Assembly (NCBI RefSeq): GCF_001570545.1
Contig: NZ_BBXD01000010.1
Coordinates: forward strand, 434,001 to 498,000
Direction: 5' to 3'
DNA: 64,000 nt
Source of the DNA: Herbidospora mongoliensis
GTDB lineage: Bacteria > Actinomycetota > Actinomycetes > Streptosporangiales > Streptosporangiaceae
Part shown: piece by piece, positions 1 through 8,338 of the stretch
Numbering within the stretch: position 1 is the stretch's first letter
Layout of the letters: every line of letters starts with the position of its first letter
Made by a program: the position numbers and the translations under genes
Notes under the pieces: generated by a model
Database searches by the model: none
Told to the model about the DNA's origin: nothing
What the model saw: the letters and a program-made list of their open reading frames with translations, nothing else

Positions 1-1
1 T

Positions 2-271
2 GACATCCAGATCGACGCGAAACGTTATCTGGTCTGGCGGGACGGCCGGAATGTGCCGCTGACGCCGAAGGAGTTCGCGTTACTCCGGCGGCTCGTGCAG
101 ACGCCGGGCGAGGTGGTCACCAAACAGACGCTGTTACTCGAGAACTGGAAGGACCTGAGCAGGTCGGCGGCGCGGACTCTCGACGTCCACATCGCGCACC
201 TGCGGGCCAAACTCGGCGAGCCGAATGTGGTGGAGACCGTGCGGGGAGTGGGCTACCGGTTGGTCCCCTGA
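2..271 (+). CDS. OmpR/PhoB-type response regulator, C-terminal DNA-binding domain (partial)
   Basis: The reading frame is open from the first bases of the window, so the N-terminal receiver domain lies outside. The visible 89 residues are a complete winged-helix effector domain of the OmpR/PhoB class: LTPKEFALL opens the fold, RTLDVHIAHLRAKL is the recognition helix and VRGVGYRL is the C-terminal hairpin. Such proteins bind direct repeats after phosphorylation by a sensor kinase. No partner kinase is visible downstream, so it is probably upstream of the window or unlinked. Confidence 0.93.
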   Translation, partial: DIQIDAKRYLVWRDGRNVPLTPKEFALLRRLVQTPGEVVTKQTLLLENWKDLSRSAARTLDVHIAHLRAKLGEPNVVETVRGVGYRLVP

Positions 272-328
272 AAAGACTGTCAGGTGTTGCCAGGAGCGTT
301 CCAAGGGCACATGGGGTGAGATGTGCCC

Positions 329-979
329 ATGAGAAAGAAGCCGTTTCGGCTGTTAAGCGCTCCACTGCTCGCCCTCACGATGGTGCTGTCCGTCATGAGC
401 TCGCCCGCCAGGGCGGAGACCGACCCGGTGCTGGCCCTGCAGTGGGAGCTGGCCCGCACCACGTACACCCTGTTCGAGAGCCTGAACCACCCGAACCCGG
501 CCCTCCTCCGGGCGGCCAGATCGCAGAGCATCTCGGTCGACATCGCGGCCCCCCGCGACGAGGTGTTCGCGATCTACTCGAACTTCGAGAACCACCTCGG
601 CGCCAACCCGCTGCTCCAGCGGGTGGTCACCCACTCCGACACCACCACCGCCGGGGTCCGGACCATCAACCAGACCGCGGTCGAGAACACGCCGCTCCAG
701 CCGGGGCTGCCCGCGACCCCGATCAACACCCACGCCCAGCAGCGGATCAACGCGGCCGGATACTTCTACGAGGTCGACTCGTGGACGCTGCCCAACATCA
801 TGACCCACCAGACGATCACCTTCGAGGACCTGGGCGCGGCCGGGACCCGGGTGACCGAGAACCTGACGTTCGAGGCCAGCGTCCTGCTGATCGACTACAC
901 GCTCTCCCAGGGCGTCATGGCCCACCAGGGCATCCAGTCGGTGTTCAAGAGCCGCATCGAGGGCGGGTTCTACAGCTAG
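329..979 (+). CDS. Secreted SRPBCC (START-like) family protein
   Basis: 216 residues from ATG 329. A GTG at 323 is also in frame, but the GGGGTGAG motif at 313-320 is spaced better for 329. The N-terminus has a basic stretch, a hydrophobic core (LLALTMVLSVM) and SPARA before the likely cleavage point, so it is a Sec-type exported protein. The mature part resembles the polyketide cyclase/dehydrase SRPBCC fold (SISVDIAAPRDEVFAIYSNFENH is the typical first strand-helix segment), which forms a hydrophobic ligand cavity. The ligand is unknown. It converges with the GntR gene, sharing 4 bases. Confidence 0.75.
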   Translation: MRKKPFRLLSAPLLALTMVLSVMSSPARAETDPVLALQWELARTTYTLFESLNHPNPALLRAARSQSISVDIAAPRDEVFAIYSNFENHLGANPLLQRVVTHSDTTTAGVRTINQTAVENTPLQPGLPATPINTHAQQRINAAGYFYEVDSWTLPNIMTHQTITFEDLGAAGTRVTENLTFEASVLLIDYTLSQGVMAHQGIQSVFKSRIEGGFYS

Positions 980-1710
980 TCCTGCGGATGCACGGCCAGG
1001 GCGCCCGCCGCGTTGCGGATCGCGAACGTCACGCTGCCGGCTCGGTAGCGGTCGTCCGACCACTCGGCTGGGCGCCCTTCCCGTGTCGTCGTCACCCGCC
1101 GCTGCCGCAGCAGCGGCCCGCCGCGCCGCACTCCGAGCAGGCGGGCGTCCTCGGTCCCGGCCGCGACGGCGTCGATGAGGTGCTCTCCGTACGCGAAGAT
1201 CAGGCCCCTGGACTCGTACAGGGCCTGGGTGACCGAGTCGCAGTCTGCGGGCAGCCGTTCGACGGCGGGGGCGAGCCAGCCCGCGTACACGGTCCGTTCC
1301 AGCAGGACCGCCGTGCCGTCGAGGCTGCGTAACCGGAGCACGTCGAGCACCGAGTCACCGGTGGTCAGCCCGAGGCGGGCCGCCTCGGCGGCGGCGGCCC
1401 CGCGGCGGCGCTGGTCGATCACCTGGCCGGTCACCTCGTGCCCGGCGGCCCGCGCCCACTGGGCGAAACTGTGCAGCACCGCGAAGTTCTGGCTGCGTTC
1501 GCGGCCGAGAACGATCCGCCTGGCACCCTGGCGGGAGCCCACGAGCCCTTCGGCCGTCAGCACCGCGACGGCCTGGCGGACCGTTCCCCGGGCGACCTTG
1601 TGCCGGGCGGCCAGCACGGTCTCCGAGGGCAGCGGTGTGCCCACCGGGATCTCACCGCCGAGGATGGCCGCCCGGAGCTCGTCGGCGATGCGCGCGTATC
1701 GCGGGTGCAC
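976..1710 (-). CDS. GntR family transcriptional regulator with UTRA domain (HutC subfamily)
   Basis: 244 residues. The winged-helix GntR domain occupies about residues 3-70 (YARIADELRAAI, PSETVLAARHKVARGTVRQAV) and is followed by a UTRA ligand-binding domain (VLDVLRLRSLDG, RAGSVTFAI). I chose GTG 1710 because a GGGGGAG ribosome site lies 5 bases upstream; an in-frame ATG at 1794 would add an unconserved N-terminus. It is divergent from an ABC importer at 1901-5758, the layout expected for a local repressor whose ligand is the importer substrate or a derivative. Likely autoregulated through the 1710-1901 spacer. Confidence 0.9.
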   Translation of the reverse strand: MHPRYARIADELRAAILGGEIPVGTPLPSETVLAARHKVARGTVRQAVAVLTAEGLVGSRQGARRIVLGRERSQNFAVLHSFAQWARAAGHEVTGQVIDQRRRGAAAAEAARLGLTTGDSVLDVLRLRSLDGTAVLLERTVYAGWLAPAVERLPADCDSVTQALYESRGLIFAYGEHLIDAVAAGTEDARLLGVRRGGPLLRQRRVTTTREGRPAEWSDDRYRAGSVTFAIRNAAGALAVHPQD

Positions 1711-1852
1711 GGCGACTCCCCCAACTTTGCTGTGTACAGGGCAGGCTTCACCGTACGGTCCGGAAATCGTCCGGAAAAGTGGGGGTTTAGCCATTTGACG
1801 AATGGCCGCCGACTGTTCACCGTCAGGACGTGGGTGGTCGATCTCGTGTCCC

Positions 1853-1872
1853 TAGCTTGTTTGAACAAGTTA
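1853..1872. promoter_or_regulatory. Candidate operator in the GntR/ABC importer spacer
   Basis: The inverted repeat CTTGTT-TG-AACAAG (1856-1869) has perfect 6-bp arms with further partial symmetry outside (TA...TA). It lies about 30 bases before the GTG of the binding-protein gene, where a repressor would block transcription. Spacing and TTGT...ACAA character fit GntR-family sites; the assignment to this regulator is inference. A shorter CTGT-GT-ACAG repeat lies near 1732, just upstream of the GntR start. Confidence 0.5.
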
Positions 1873-1900
1873 AGGCACTTCGCTCCAGTGGGAGTTCATT

Positions 1901-3073
1901 GTGGTCTCTTCCCGAGTCCGTCTCACCGGCCTCGCAGCCGGTCTGCTGATCGCCGTCGCGGCCTGTGGGTCCGCGCCCGGCACCGAGGCAACCTCTACTT
2001 CTCCGGCCGCCTCTGGCGGCGCCGCCGCGGTCGACGCCAGGACCGCGACCTCGGCCGCCGACTTCGGCGGTGTCGACAAGCTGTATGAGGCCGCCAAGGC
2101 CGAGGGCAAGTTGCACGTCATCGCGCTGCCGCCGAGCTGGGCCAACTACGGCGAGATCCTGACCGCCTTCAAGGCCAAGTACCCCGGCATCGAGATCGAG
2201 GAGGAGACCCCCGACGCCTCCTCCGCCGACGAGATCAACGCGGTGAAGACCCGCAAGGGCCAGGACCGCGCCCCCGACGTCCTGGACGTCGGCCAGTCGT
2301 TTGCCTACTCCGGCGCGGCCGAGGACCTGTTCGCCCCGTACAAGGTCGCGACCTGGGACAAGATCCCCGCCGCGCAGAAGGAGGCCAATGGCCTCTGGGT
2401 GAACGACTACGGCGGCTACGTCTCCATCGCCTGCGACGCCAAGAAGATCGCGGCCTGCCCGCAGACCTTCGCCGACCTGCTCAAGCCCGAATACAAGGGC
2501 AAGGTCGCGATGAACGGCAACCCGACCAAGGCGGGCTCCGCCTTCGCCGGCGTGTACGCCGCCGCGCTCGCCAACGGCGGTTCGTTCGACGACATCCAGC
2601 CCGGCATCGACTTCTTCAAGAAGCTCAAGGACGCCGGTAACTTCAACCCGGTCGAGACGACCCCGGCGACCATCGAGAAGGGCGAGACCCAGATCTCGAT
2701 CGACTGGGACTACAACAACGCCGCCTACGCGCCGATCATGGCCGCGAAGGGCCTCGACTGGAAGACCGTCATCCCCACCGACGGCAAGTACATCTCGCTC
2801 TACGCCCAGGCCATCAACAAGGACGCCCCCCACCCGGCCGCCGCGCGGCTGTGGCAGGAGTTCCTCTACAGCGTCGAGGGCCAGAACCTGTACCTGAAGG
2901 GCTTCGCCCGCCCGGTGCTGCTGCCCGCGATGATCGCCGACGGCTCGGTCGACCAGGCCGCCTCCGCCGCCCTGCCGCCGGTCGACGGCGAGCCGTCGTT
3001 CCCGACCGCCGACCAGGTCACGAAGGCGAACGCGGACGTCGCCTCCGGCTGGGGCGCCGCGGTCGCGGGCTGA
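1901..3073 (+). CDS. ABC transporter substrate-binding lipoprotein (AEP/spermidine/iron type)
   Basis: 390 residues from GTG 1901, with GGAG 7 bases upstream. The signal peptide ends in a lipobox (IAVAAC, Cys about residue 22), so the mature protein is a lipid-anchored extracellular binding protein. The fold is the class I/II extracellular solute-binding type (PSWANYGEILTAFKAKYPGI, then PDVLDVGQSF). With two single-domain permeases and a TOBE-containing ATPase encoded directly downstream, the set resembles importers for 2-aminoethylphosphonate, thiamine, putrescine or ferric iron. The GntR neighbour is reminiscent of the phosphonate systems. Substrate is not determined by sequence. Confidence 0.88.
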   Translation: MVSSRVRLTGLAAGLLIAVAACGSAPGTEATSTSPAASGGAAAVDARTATSAADFGGVDKLYEAAKAEGKLHVIALPPSWANYGEILTAFKAKYPGIEIEEETPDASSADEINAVKTRKGQDRAPDVLDVGQSFAYSGAAEDLFAPYKVATWDKIPAAQKEANGLWVNDYGGYVSIACDAKKIAACPQTFADLLKPEYKGKVAMNGNPTKAGSAFAGVYAAALANGGSFDDIQPGIDFFKKLKDAGNFNPVETTPATIEKGETQISIDWDYNNAAYAPIMAAKGLDWKTVIPTDGKYISLYAQAINKDAPHPAAARLWQEFLYSVEGQNLYLKGFARPVLLPAMIADGSVDQAASAALPPVDGEPSFPTADQVTKANADVASGWGAAVAG

Positions 3074-3921
3074 TGTCTGCCCTGGTGAAGAACCGGCGCC
3101 GCGGTGGCGGCGCCGGGTGGCTGGCGGCGGCGCCTCTGCTCGCCGTCACGCTGATCGCGTTCGGCATCCCGGTGGCGGTGCTGGTCATCGGCGCGTTCTC
3201 GGTCGAGGACGGCGGGCTCGGGTTCGACAACCTGTCGGCGACGATGCGGGAGCCGTACATCGGGTCGCTGTGGAGCAGCGTCAAGCTGTCGGGCGTGGTC
3301 GCCGTCCTGGGCGCGATCCTCGGGGCGTTCCTCGCGCAGGCGGTGCTGACCTCGCGGTCCGGACTGCTGCGGGAGGCCGTGCTGACGGCGTCCGGGGTGC
3401 TGTCCAACTTCGGCGGCGTGCCGCTCGCGTTCATCTGGATCGCCACGCTGGGCAACTCCGGCGTGGTCACCGCCGCCCTCGGCCTCGGCGCGGGCGCGCT
3501 CTACAACTTCTGGGGCCTGGCCCTGGTCTACCTCTACTTCTCCGTACCGCTGATGGTGCTGGTCATCGCCCCCGCGCTCGACGGCCTCAAGCCGCAGTGG
3601 CGCGAGGCCGCGCAGAACAGCGGCGCCTCGACCTGGCAGTTCTGGCGGATGGTCGGCATCCCGGTCCTCGGCCCGTCGCTGCTCGGCGGGGGCGTGCTGC
3701 TGTTCGGCGGCGCGTTCGCCGCCTACGCGACCGCCGCCGCGATGGTCGGCGCGTCGGTGCCGCTGGTGACACTCCAGATCGCCGACGCCCTCACGGGCAA
3801 CGTGCTCATCGGGTACGAGAACGTCGCCCTCGCGCTGTCCCTCGACATGATCGTGATCGCGCTGCTGGTGATGGCCGTCTACCTGCCGCTGCAGAAGAGG
3901 AGCTCCCGATGGCTGGCGTGA
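3073..3921 (+). CDS. ABC transporter permease, first subunit
   Basis: 282 residues, starting at an ATG that overlaps the preceding stop (TGATG). The sequence is rich in hydrophobic helices (LLAVTLIAFGIPVAVLVIGAF near the N-terminus) and has the EAA-type cytoplasmic loop with the conserved Gly (REAAQNSGASTWQFWRMVGIP, about residues 178-198) that docks on the ATPase. Binding-protein-dependent transport inner-membrane component. The stop overlaps the start of the second permease, so the two are translationally coupled and probably form a heterodimer. Confidence 0.92.
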   Translation: MSALVKNRRRGGGAGWLAAAPLLAVTLIAFGIPVAVLVIGAFSVEDGGLGFDNLSATMREPYIGSLWSSVKLSGVVAVLGAILGAFLAQAVLTSRSGLLREAVLTASGVLSNFGGVPLAFIWIATLGNSGVVTAALGLGAGALYNFWGLALVYLYFSVPLMVLVIAPALDGLKPQWREAAQNSGASTWQFWRMVGIPVLGPSLLGGGVLLFGGAFAAYATAAAMVGASVPLVTLQIADALTGNVLIGYENVALALSLDMIVIALLVMAVYLPLQKRSSRWLA

Positions 3922-4703
3922 CCTGGCGCCGGATCACTCTGGGCGTGGCGGTGGTCTACTTCCTGGTGCCGCTGGCCATCGCGGTCTGGTTCACCGTCTA
4001 CAACGAGTCGCAGGGCTTCTCCCTCGGCGCCTACGGCCGGATCGTCTCGGCCCCCGGCTTCGGCGAGAGCCTGCTGAAGTCGCTGCTGCTCGGGGCCGCG
4101 GTCATCGTGCTGGTCCTGCTCCTGGCCCTACCCGCTCTCTTGGCTGTACGACTAGGGGCCCCCGGCCTGCGCCCGGTGCTGGAGACCATCACGACGCTGC
4201 CGCTGATCGTGCCGCCGATCACCTACGTGGTCGGCATCGCCAACGCCCTGCGCGGCGGCACCGACGCCCTGGCGGCCACCCCGTTCTGGCAGACCCTCAT
4301 CTCCATCCAGGACGAGGACTTCCCCGTCGTCCTGGTCCTGGCGTACGTCATGCTCGCGCTGCCGTTCGCCTACCGTTCGCTGGACACCGGCCTGCGGGCC
4401 ATCGACGTGCGCACCCTCGTGGAGGCGGCCCGGAACCTGGGCGCCTCGTGGCCGTACGTGCTGTTCCGGGTGATCCTGCCGAACCTGCGCTCGGCCGTGG
4501 CCAGCGCCGGCTTCCTCAGCCTGGCGCTCGTCATGGGCGAGTACACGATCGCGGCCCTGATGGGCTACCGCACCTTCCCGGTGTGGATCGTCACGATCTC
4601 GGGCAACGACGGCCAGCTCTCGGTGGCGCTGTCGGTGCTCAGTCTCGGCCTGATCTGGCTGCTGTTGCTCACCCTCTCGGGGGCGGGAAGGAAAGCTAAA
4701 TGA
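3909..4703 (+). CDS. ABC transporter permease, second subunit
   Basis: 264 residues from ATG 3909, with AGAGGAG just before it inside the upstream gene. Predicted helices include VAVVYFLVPLAIAVWF at the N-terminus and the EAA loop VEAARNLGASWPYVLFRVILP about residues 160-180. It is the partner of the permease encoded upstream; the 13-base overlap there and a 4-base overlap with the ATPase gene point to one operon of four genes. Confidence 0.92.
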   Translation: MAGVTWRRITLGVAVVYFLVPLAIAVWFTVYNESQGFSLGAYGRIVSAPGFGESLLKSLLLGAAVIVLVLLLALPALLAVRLGAPGLRPVLETITTLPLIVPPITYVVGIANALRGGTDALAATPFWQTLISIQDEDFPVVLVLAYVMLALPFAYRSLDTGLRAIDVRTLVEAARNLGASWPYVLFRVILPNLRSAVASAGFLSLALVMGEYTIAALMGYRTFPVWIVTISGNDGQLSVALSVLSLGLIWLLLLTLSGAGRKAK

Positions 4704-5758
4704 CCGTGGAGTTCCGTGAGCTGCGCCGTTCGTTCGGCGGCACGGTCGCCCTCGACGGCCTCAGCCTGAAGATCGAGCAGGGTGAGCTGATCGCCCTGCT
4801 GGGTCCGTCGGGCTGCGGCAAGACGACCGCGCTGCGCTGCGTGGCCGGTTTCGAACGCCCCGACACCGGGGCCGTCTTCATCGACGGCGCCGACGTCACC
4901 CGGGTCCCCGCCAACCGCCGCGACGCCGGCATGGTGTTCCAGAGCTACTCGCTGTTCCCGAACCTGAACGTCCGCGACAACGTGGCGTTCGGCCTGCGGG
5001 TCCGGCGGCGGCCCACCTCCGAGCGCCACGACCGGGCCGCCGAGCTGCTCGAACTCGTCGGTCTCGGCGGCTTCGGCGAGCGCTATCCGCACCAGCTGTC
5101 GGGTGGCCAGCAGCAGCGCGTGGCCCTGGCCCGCGCGCTGGCCCTCCAGCCGAAGGTCCTGCTGCTCGACGAGCCGCTGTCGGCCCTGGACGCCAAGGTC
5201 CGGGTCTCCCTGCGCGAGGAGATCCGCCGCCTGCAGCTCGAACTCGGCATCACCACGATCTTCGTCACCCACGACCAGGAGGAGGCCCTGTCGGTCGCCG
5301 ACCGGGTCGCGGTGCTGAAGTCGGGCAGGCTGGAGCAGGTCGGTTCCCCCGCCGAGGTCTACGACCGGCCCTCGACGCCGTTCGTGGCGGAGTTCGTCGG
5401 GACCATGAACCACCTGCCGGGCCGCGTGACGGGAAGCACGGTCGAGGTCTTCGGCCAGATCCTGCCCCTCGACGGCACGGCCCCCGGCGAGGAGGTCGAC
5501 GTCCTGGTCCGGCCGGAGGCCGTTCGCGTGACCCCTTCCGAGGACGGACACGGGTTCATCCTCGCGTCGTCGTTCCGGGGCTCGATCGCCCGCCTGCGCG
5601 TCCAGCTGGACGGCGGCGGCGAGGTCCTCGCGGACGTCCCGGGCCACGAGGCCGTCCGCCTCGCACCCGGCCTGAAGGTCGACGTCACCCTGGTCGAGCG
5701 CCCGGTCCTGACGGCGGAACGCACCGCCGTCGCGGCCCCGGTCGAACCGGTCGGCTGA
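4700..5758 (+). CDS. ABC transporter ATP-binding protein (PotA/FbpC-like)
   Basis: 352 residues. All ATPase signatures are present: Walker A GPSGCGKT (about residues 36-43), Q-loop at VFQSYSLF, signature LSGGQQQRVALARAL, Walker B VLLLDEPLSALD and switch histidine VTHDQEEA. The C-terminal 110 residues form a TOBE-type regulatory domain (VLVRPEAVRV). It energises the two permeases encoded just upstream. Last gene of the operon; a strong hairpin follows the stop. Confidence 0.95.
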   Translation: MTVEFRELRRSFGGTVALDGLSLKIEQGELIALLGPSGCGKTTALRCVAGFERPDTGAVFIDGADVTRVPANRRDAGMVFQSYSLFPNLNVRDNVAFGLRVRRRPTSERHDRAAELLELVGLGGFGERYPHQLSGGQQQRVALARALALQPKVLLLDEPLSALDAKVRVSLREEIRRLQLELGITTIFVTHDQEEALSVADRVAVLKSGRLEQVGSPAEVYDRPSTPFVAEFVGTMNHLPGRVTGSTVEVFGQILPLDGTAPGEEVDVLVRPEAVRVTPSEDGHGFILASSFRGSIARLRVQLDGGGEVLADVPGHEAVRLAPGLKVDVTLVERPVLTAERTAVAAPVEPVG

Positions 5759-5769
5759 GCCACCGCGTC

Positions 5770-5804
5770 GAGCGGTGATCGCCCCTCCGGGGTGGTCACC
5801 GCTC
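5770..5804 (+). terminator. Intrinsic terminator of the ABC importer operon
   Basis: Perfect 9-bp stem GAGCGGTGA/TCACCGCTC with an additional CCCC/GGGG pairing inside, beginning 11 bases after the ATPase stop. No long U tract follows, which is common in actinomycetes. Confidence 0.75.
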
Positions 5805-5827
5805 TTGCGGTTCGGGAGAATCGCGCG

Positions 5828-6613
5828 ATGGCAACGGAATACACCCATACCCGTGAGTTCCGCGGTGCGACCTTCAGAGACGCCGATCTCACCGGCGCGA
5901 CGTTCCGCGAGTGTGACCTGAGCGCGGTCAGGATCGTCGCCTCGCAGGTGTCCGACCTCCGGATCTCCGGGTTCGACGGGGAGGCCGGCACGGTCGTGGT
6001 CGACGACGTCGACGTCACCGCGTTCGTGGCGGCCGAGCTCGACCGGCGGCACCCGGAGCGCGTGCGGTTGCGGGCCGTCCGGACCGCCGACGACTTCCGC
6101 GCCATGTGGGACGCCCTCGAAAGCCTCTGGTCGCAGACCATCGTCCGGGCCGAGCGGCTGCCCGAGAGCGCGCGCCACGAAAGGGTCGACGACGAGTGGT
6201 CGTTCGCCGAGACGCTGCGCCATCTCGTCTTCGCCGCCGACACGTGGGCGGGCCGCATGGTGCTCGGCGAGCCGGAGCCGTACCATCGCCTCGGCCTGCC
6301 ACCCACGGACTTCTCCGCCTCGGACTCGGCGGAGCTGGGCCTCGACGTCGCCGCCGAGCCGTCGTATGCCGAGGTGGTGGCGCTTTACGCCGCCAGCCGG
6401 GAACGGGTGCGTGCCGTCGTCGCCGCACTCACCGGCGACGACCTCGAACAGACCCGCACCGCCGCGCTGGGCCCCGGCGGCGCTCCGGAGACGCACTCGG
6501 TCGGTGACTGTCTCCGCGTGGTGATGAGGGAACACTGCGAGCATCGCCGCTTCGCGGAGCGCGACCTCTCGCTGCTCGTCAGCGGACCCCGCGCACGCGG
6601 AACTGGATGCTGA
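5828..6613 (+). CDS. DinB-family protein with N-terminal pentapeptide-like segment
   Basis: 261 residues from ATG 5828, preceded by CGGGAG; an earlier in-frame start at 5792 has no ribosome site and lies in the terminator. Residues about 8-35 carry pentapeptide-type repeats (FRGATFRDADLTGATFREC). The remainder resembles the DinB/YfiT four-helix fold: DEWSFAETLRHLVFAADTWAGRM supplies one of the usual histidines and MREHCEHRRFAERDL the C-terminal ones, as in divalent-metal-binding DinB proteins, some of which are thiol-dependent transferases. The substrate is unknown. Its 3' end overlaps the convergent AlkB-like gene by 35 bases. Confidence 0.8.
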   Translation: MATEYTHTREFRGATFRDADLTGATFRECDLSAVRIVASQVSDLRISGFDGEAGTVVVDDVDVTAFVAAELDRRHPERVRLRAVRTADDFRAMWDALESLWSQTIVRAERLPESARHERVDDEWSFAETLRHLVFAADTWAGRMVLGEPEPYHRLGLPPTDFSASDSAELGLDVAAEPSYAEVVALYAASRERVRAVVAALTGDDLEQTRTAALGPGGAPETHSVGDCLRVVMREHCEHRRFAERDLSLLVSGPRARGTGC

Positions 6614-7211
6614 TCCGGGGGCCCAGGGCTTTGGCCGACTTGGGGATGGCGTGTTCCCAGGTGCGCTGGCAGCTGCCGCCCATCACGATCAGATCGCCGT
6701 GGCCGAGGTCGTGGCGGAGGGTCGTACCGCCGCCTTGGGGTCTGAGCAGGAGCGCCCGGGGAGTGCCGACCGAGACGATCGCCACCATCGTGTCCTCGGT
6801 GGAACCGCGGCCGATGCGGTCGCCGTGCCAGGCGACGCTGTCGCGGCCGTCGCGGTAGAGGCACAGGCCCGCCGTGCGGAACGGCTCTTTCAGTTCGTCG
6901 CGGTAATAGGCGTCGAGGGCCTGTTTCGCCTCGACGAGCATCGGGTCGGGCAGGGGGTCGCCCTCGTCGTAGAAAGCGAGGAGCCGGGGGACGTCGACCA
7001 CGTTGTCCCACATCTTGCGGCGCTCGGCCCGCCAGGGGACCGAGTCGGAGAGGCGGCCGAAAAGGGCGTCGGCGCCGGAGATCCAGCCGGGGCGGACGTC
7101 GATCCAGGCGCCGTCAGTCAGAAGGGTGCGGCGCACGTGGCCGTCGAGCGGGCCGGGCCCTTCGTGGTCGGCCGTCGCGTCGAGCAGCGACGGCTGGAAC
7201 GTTGCGCTCAT
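6579..7211 (-). CDS. AlkB-like alpha-ketoglutarate-dependent dioxygenase
   Basis: 210 residues. The Fe(II) triad is visible as HGD in WHGDRIGR (about residues 128-133) and the distal His in WEHAIPK (about 187), with the 2-oxoglutarate-binding Arg in PRISIQFR close to the C-terminus. These are the family marks of AlkB-type enzymes that oxidatively remove alkyl groups from nucleic acid bases. Length is normal for the family. It sits alone, not next to an ada gene, so inducibility cannot be judged. Confidence 0.9.
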   Translation of the reverse strand: MSATFQPSLLDATADHEGPGPLDGHVRRTLLTDGAWIDVRPGWISGADALFGRLSDSVPWRAERRKMWDNVVDVPRLLAFYDEGDPLPDPMLVEAKQALDAYYRDELKEPFRTAGLCLYRDGRDSVAWHGDRIGRGSTEDTMVAIVSVGTPRALLLRPQGGGTTLRHDLGHGDLIVMGGSCQRTWEHAIPKSAKALGPRISIQFRVRGVR

Positions 7212-7241
7212 AACGCCTCAGGCTATCAAACACACGTTCGA

Positions 7242-7596
7242 TCATGGGGTGGCCCCGCAGGTCGCGGCGATGTCCGCCGGGAGCGGGTAGGGGCGCTCCA
7301 CCGGGAGCGCGGCCTCGCGGGCCTCGGGGCTGAGCGCGTGGATCCGGTGGGCGAGGGCGGTCACGTCCCCGATCCCGACGATCCACTCCTCGACGTAGCG
7401 GTCACCGCCTCGCGGGACAGGCCCATCTGCAACGCCCGGTGGGGCAGCGCGTGCAAGGGCGGCGACCGCTCGGGGTCCCACTGGATCCGAACCGGCCGTG
7501 GGCTGCGGCGTGGTCACCGATCTCGGGGCTGTAGGCCTGGTAGACGGTGATCGTGCGCTCGTCGTGGCGGGCCCGGATCTGCCGCGGCGGAATCAT
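7242..7596 (-). pseudogene. Decayed DUF4291 family gene
   Basis: From ATG 7596 the frame reads MIPPRQIRARHDERTITVY and continues to GRF, the usual N-terminus of DUF4291 proteins. The family's central segment (about 70 residues) is then missing: the next homologous block, VRIQWDPERS...LQMGLSREAV, follows at once but in another frame (about 7402-7490). The final block YVEEWIVGIGDVTALAHRI...LPVERPYPLP is in a third frame and ends at 7242. An internal deletion plus a second frameshift near 7400 therefore disrupt it. The second shift could be a sequencing error; the deletion is less easily so. Confidence 0.8.
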
Positions 7597-7633
7597 GCCG
7601 CACAGTCTTCATATCCGGCGTTCCGCCCGCCAC

Positions 7634-8338
7634 CTATTTGATCTCGAAGCCGGCCAGGAGCCCTGTGTACGGTTTCGGCGGGGGAGAGGCGTATTCACCG
7701 CGCCTGCTCGTGGTGAGCCTGAGCTTCACGAGCGACTCGGCCAGCGTCACCGCCGCCTGCACGCCGTCGATCACCGGGGCGTCGATCCTCCGCGCGATCT
7801 CCTTCGTGTACGCCCCCATCCCGGCGCACCCGAGCACGATCGCCTCCGAACCGTCCTTCTCCAAGGCGGTCTCGGCTAGTTCGGCGACCACGCTCAGGGC
7901 CTTGTCGTCGAGGTCGAGCACCGGGATCTCGCACGCGTGCACACCCCGGCAGGCCTTCTCACACCCGTACCGTTCGGCCAGGTCCCAGGCCCGCTGGACG
8001 GTCCGGCCCAGCGTGGTGACCACGCTGAAGCTGCGGCTGACCAGCGTCGCGACGTGCATGGCCGCCTCGGCGATGCCGATCACCGGGCCGTCGGCGACCT
8101 CGCGGGCCGCGTCGAGGCCCGGATCGCCGAAGCAGGCGATCACGTAGGCGTCGGCGCCGTGGAGTTCGGTCAGGATCCCCGGTACGGCCAGCGCCTCGTC
8201 GTAGTGGCTCTCGATCGAGGCCGGACCCATGGCCGGGCTGACCGCGGTGACGTGTGCCGCCACCTCCCGGGCGCACGAACCGATGATCTCGGTCATGTCC
8301 CGGGAGGTGTTGGGGTTGATCACCTTGACGTGGATCAC
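7634..8338 (-). CDS. Asp/Glu/hydantoin racemase family protein
   Basis: 234 residues from GTG 8338, whose first bases overlap the stop of the permease gene (GTGA), indicating coupling. The start IHVKVINPNTS is typical of hydantoin racemases, and the two catalytic cysteines of the cofactor-independent racemase family are present in ACFGDPGLDA (about residue 83) and VLGCAGMG (about 184). Together with the NCS1 permease it suggests uptake and racemisation of a hydantoin or allantoin-like compound, although no hydantoinase or carbamoylase gene is nearby. Confidence 0.88.
   Translation of the reverse strand: MIHVKVINPNTSRDMTEIIGSCAREVAAHVTAVSPAMGPASIESHYDEALAVPGILTELHGADAYVIACFGDPGLDAAREVADGPVIGIAEAAMHVATLVSRSFSVVTTLGRTVQRAWDLAERYGCEKACRGVHACEIPVLDLDDKALSVVAELAETALEKDGSEAIVLGCAGMGAYTKEIARRIDAPVIDGVQAAVTLAESLVKLRLTTSRRGEYASPPPKPYTGLLAGFEIK

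Noticed and set aside
4565-6544. A 659-residue minus-strand frame over the ABC ATPase and DinB-like genes
   Set aside because: Antisense shadow of well-supported genes, low-complexity composition.
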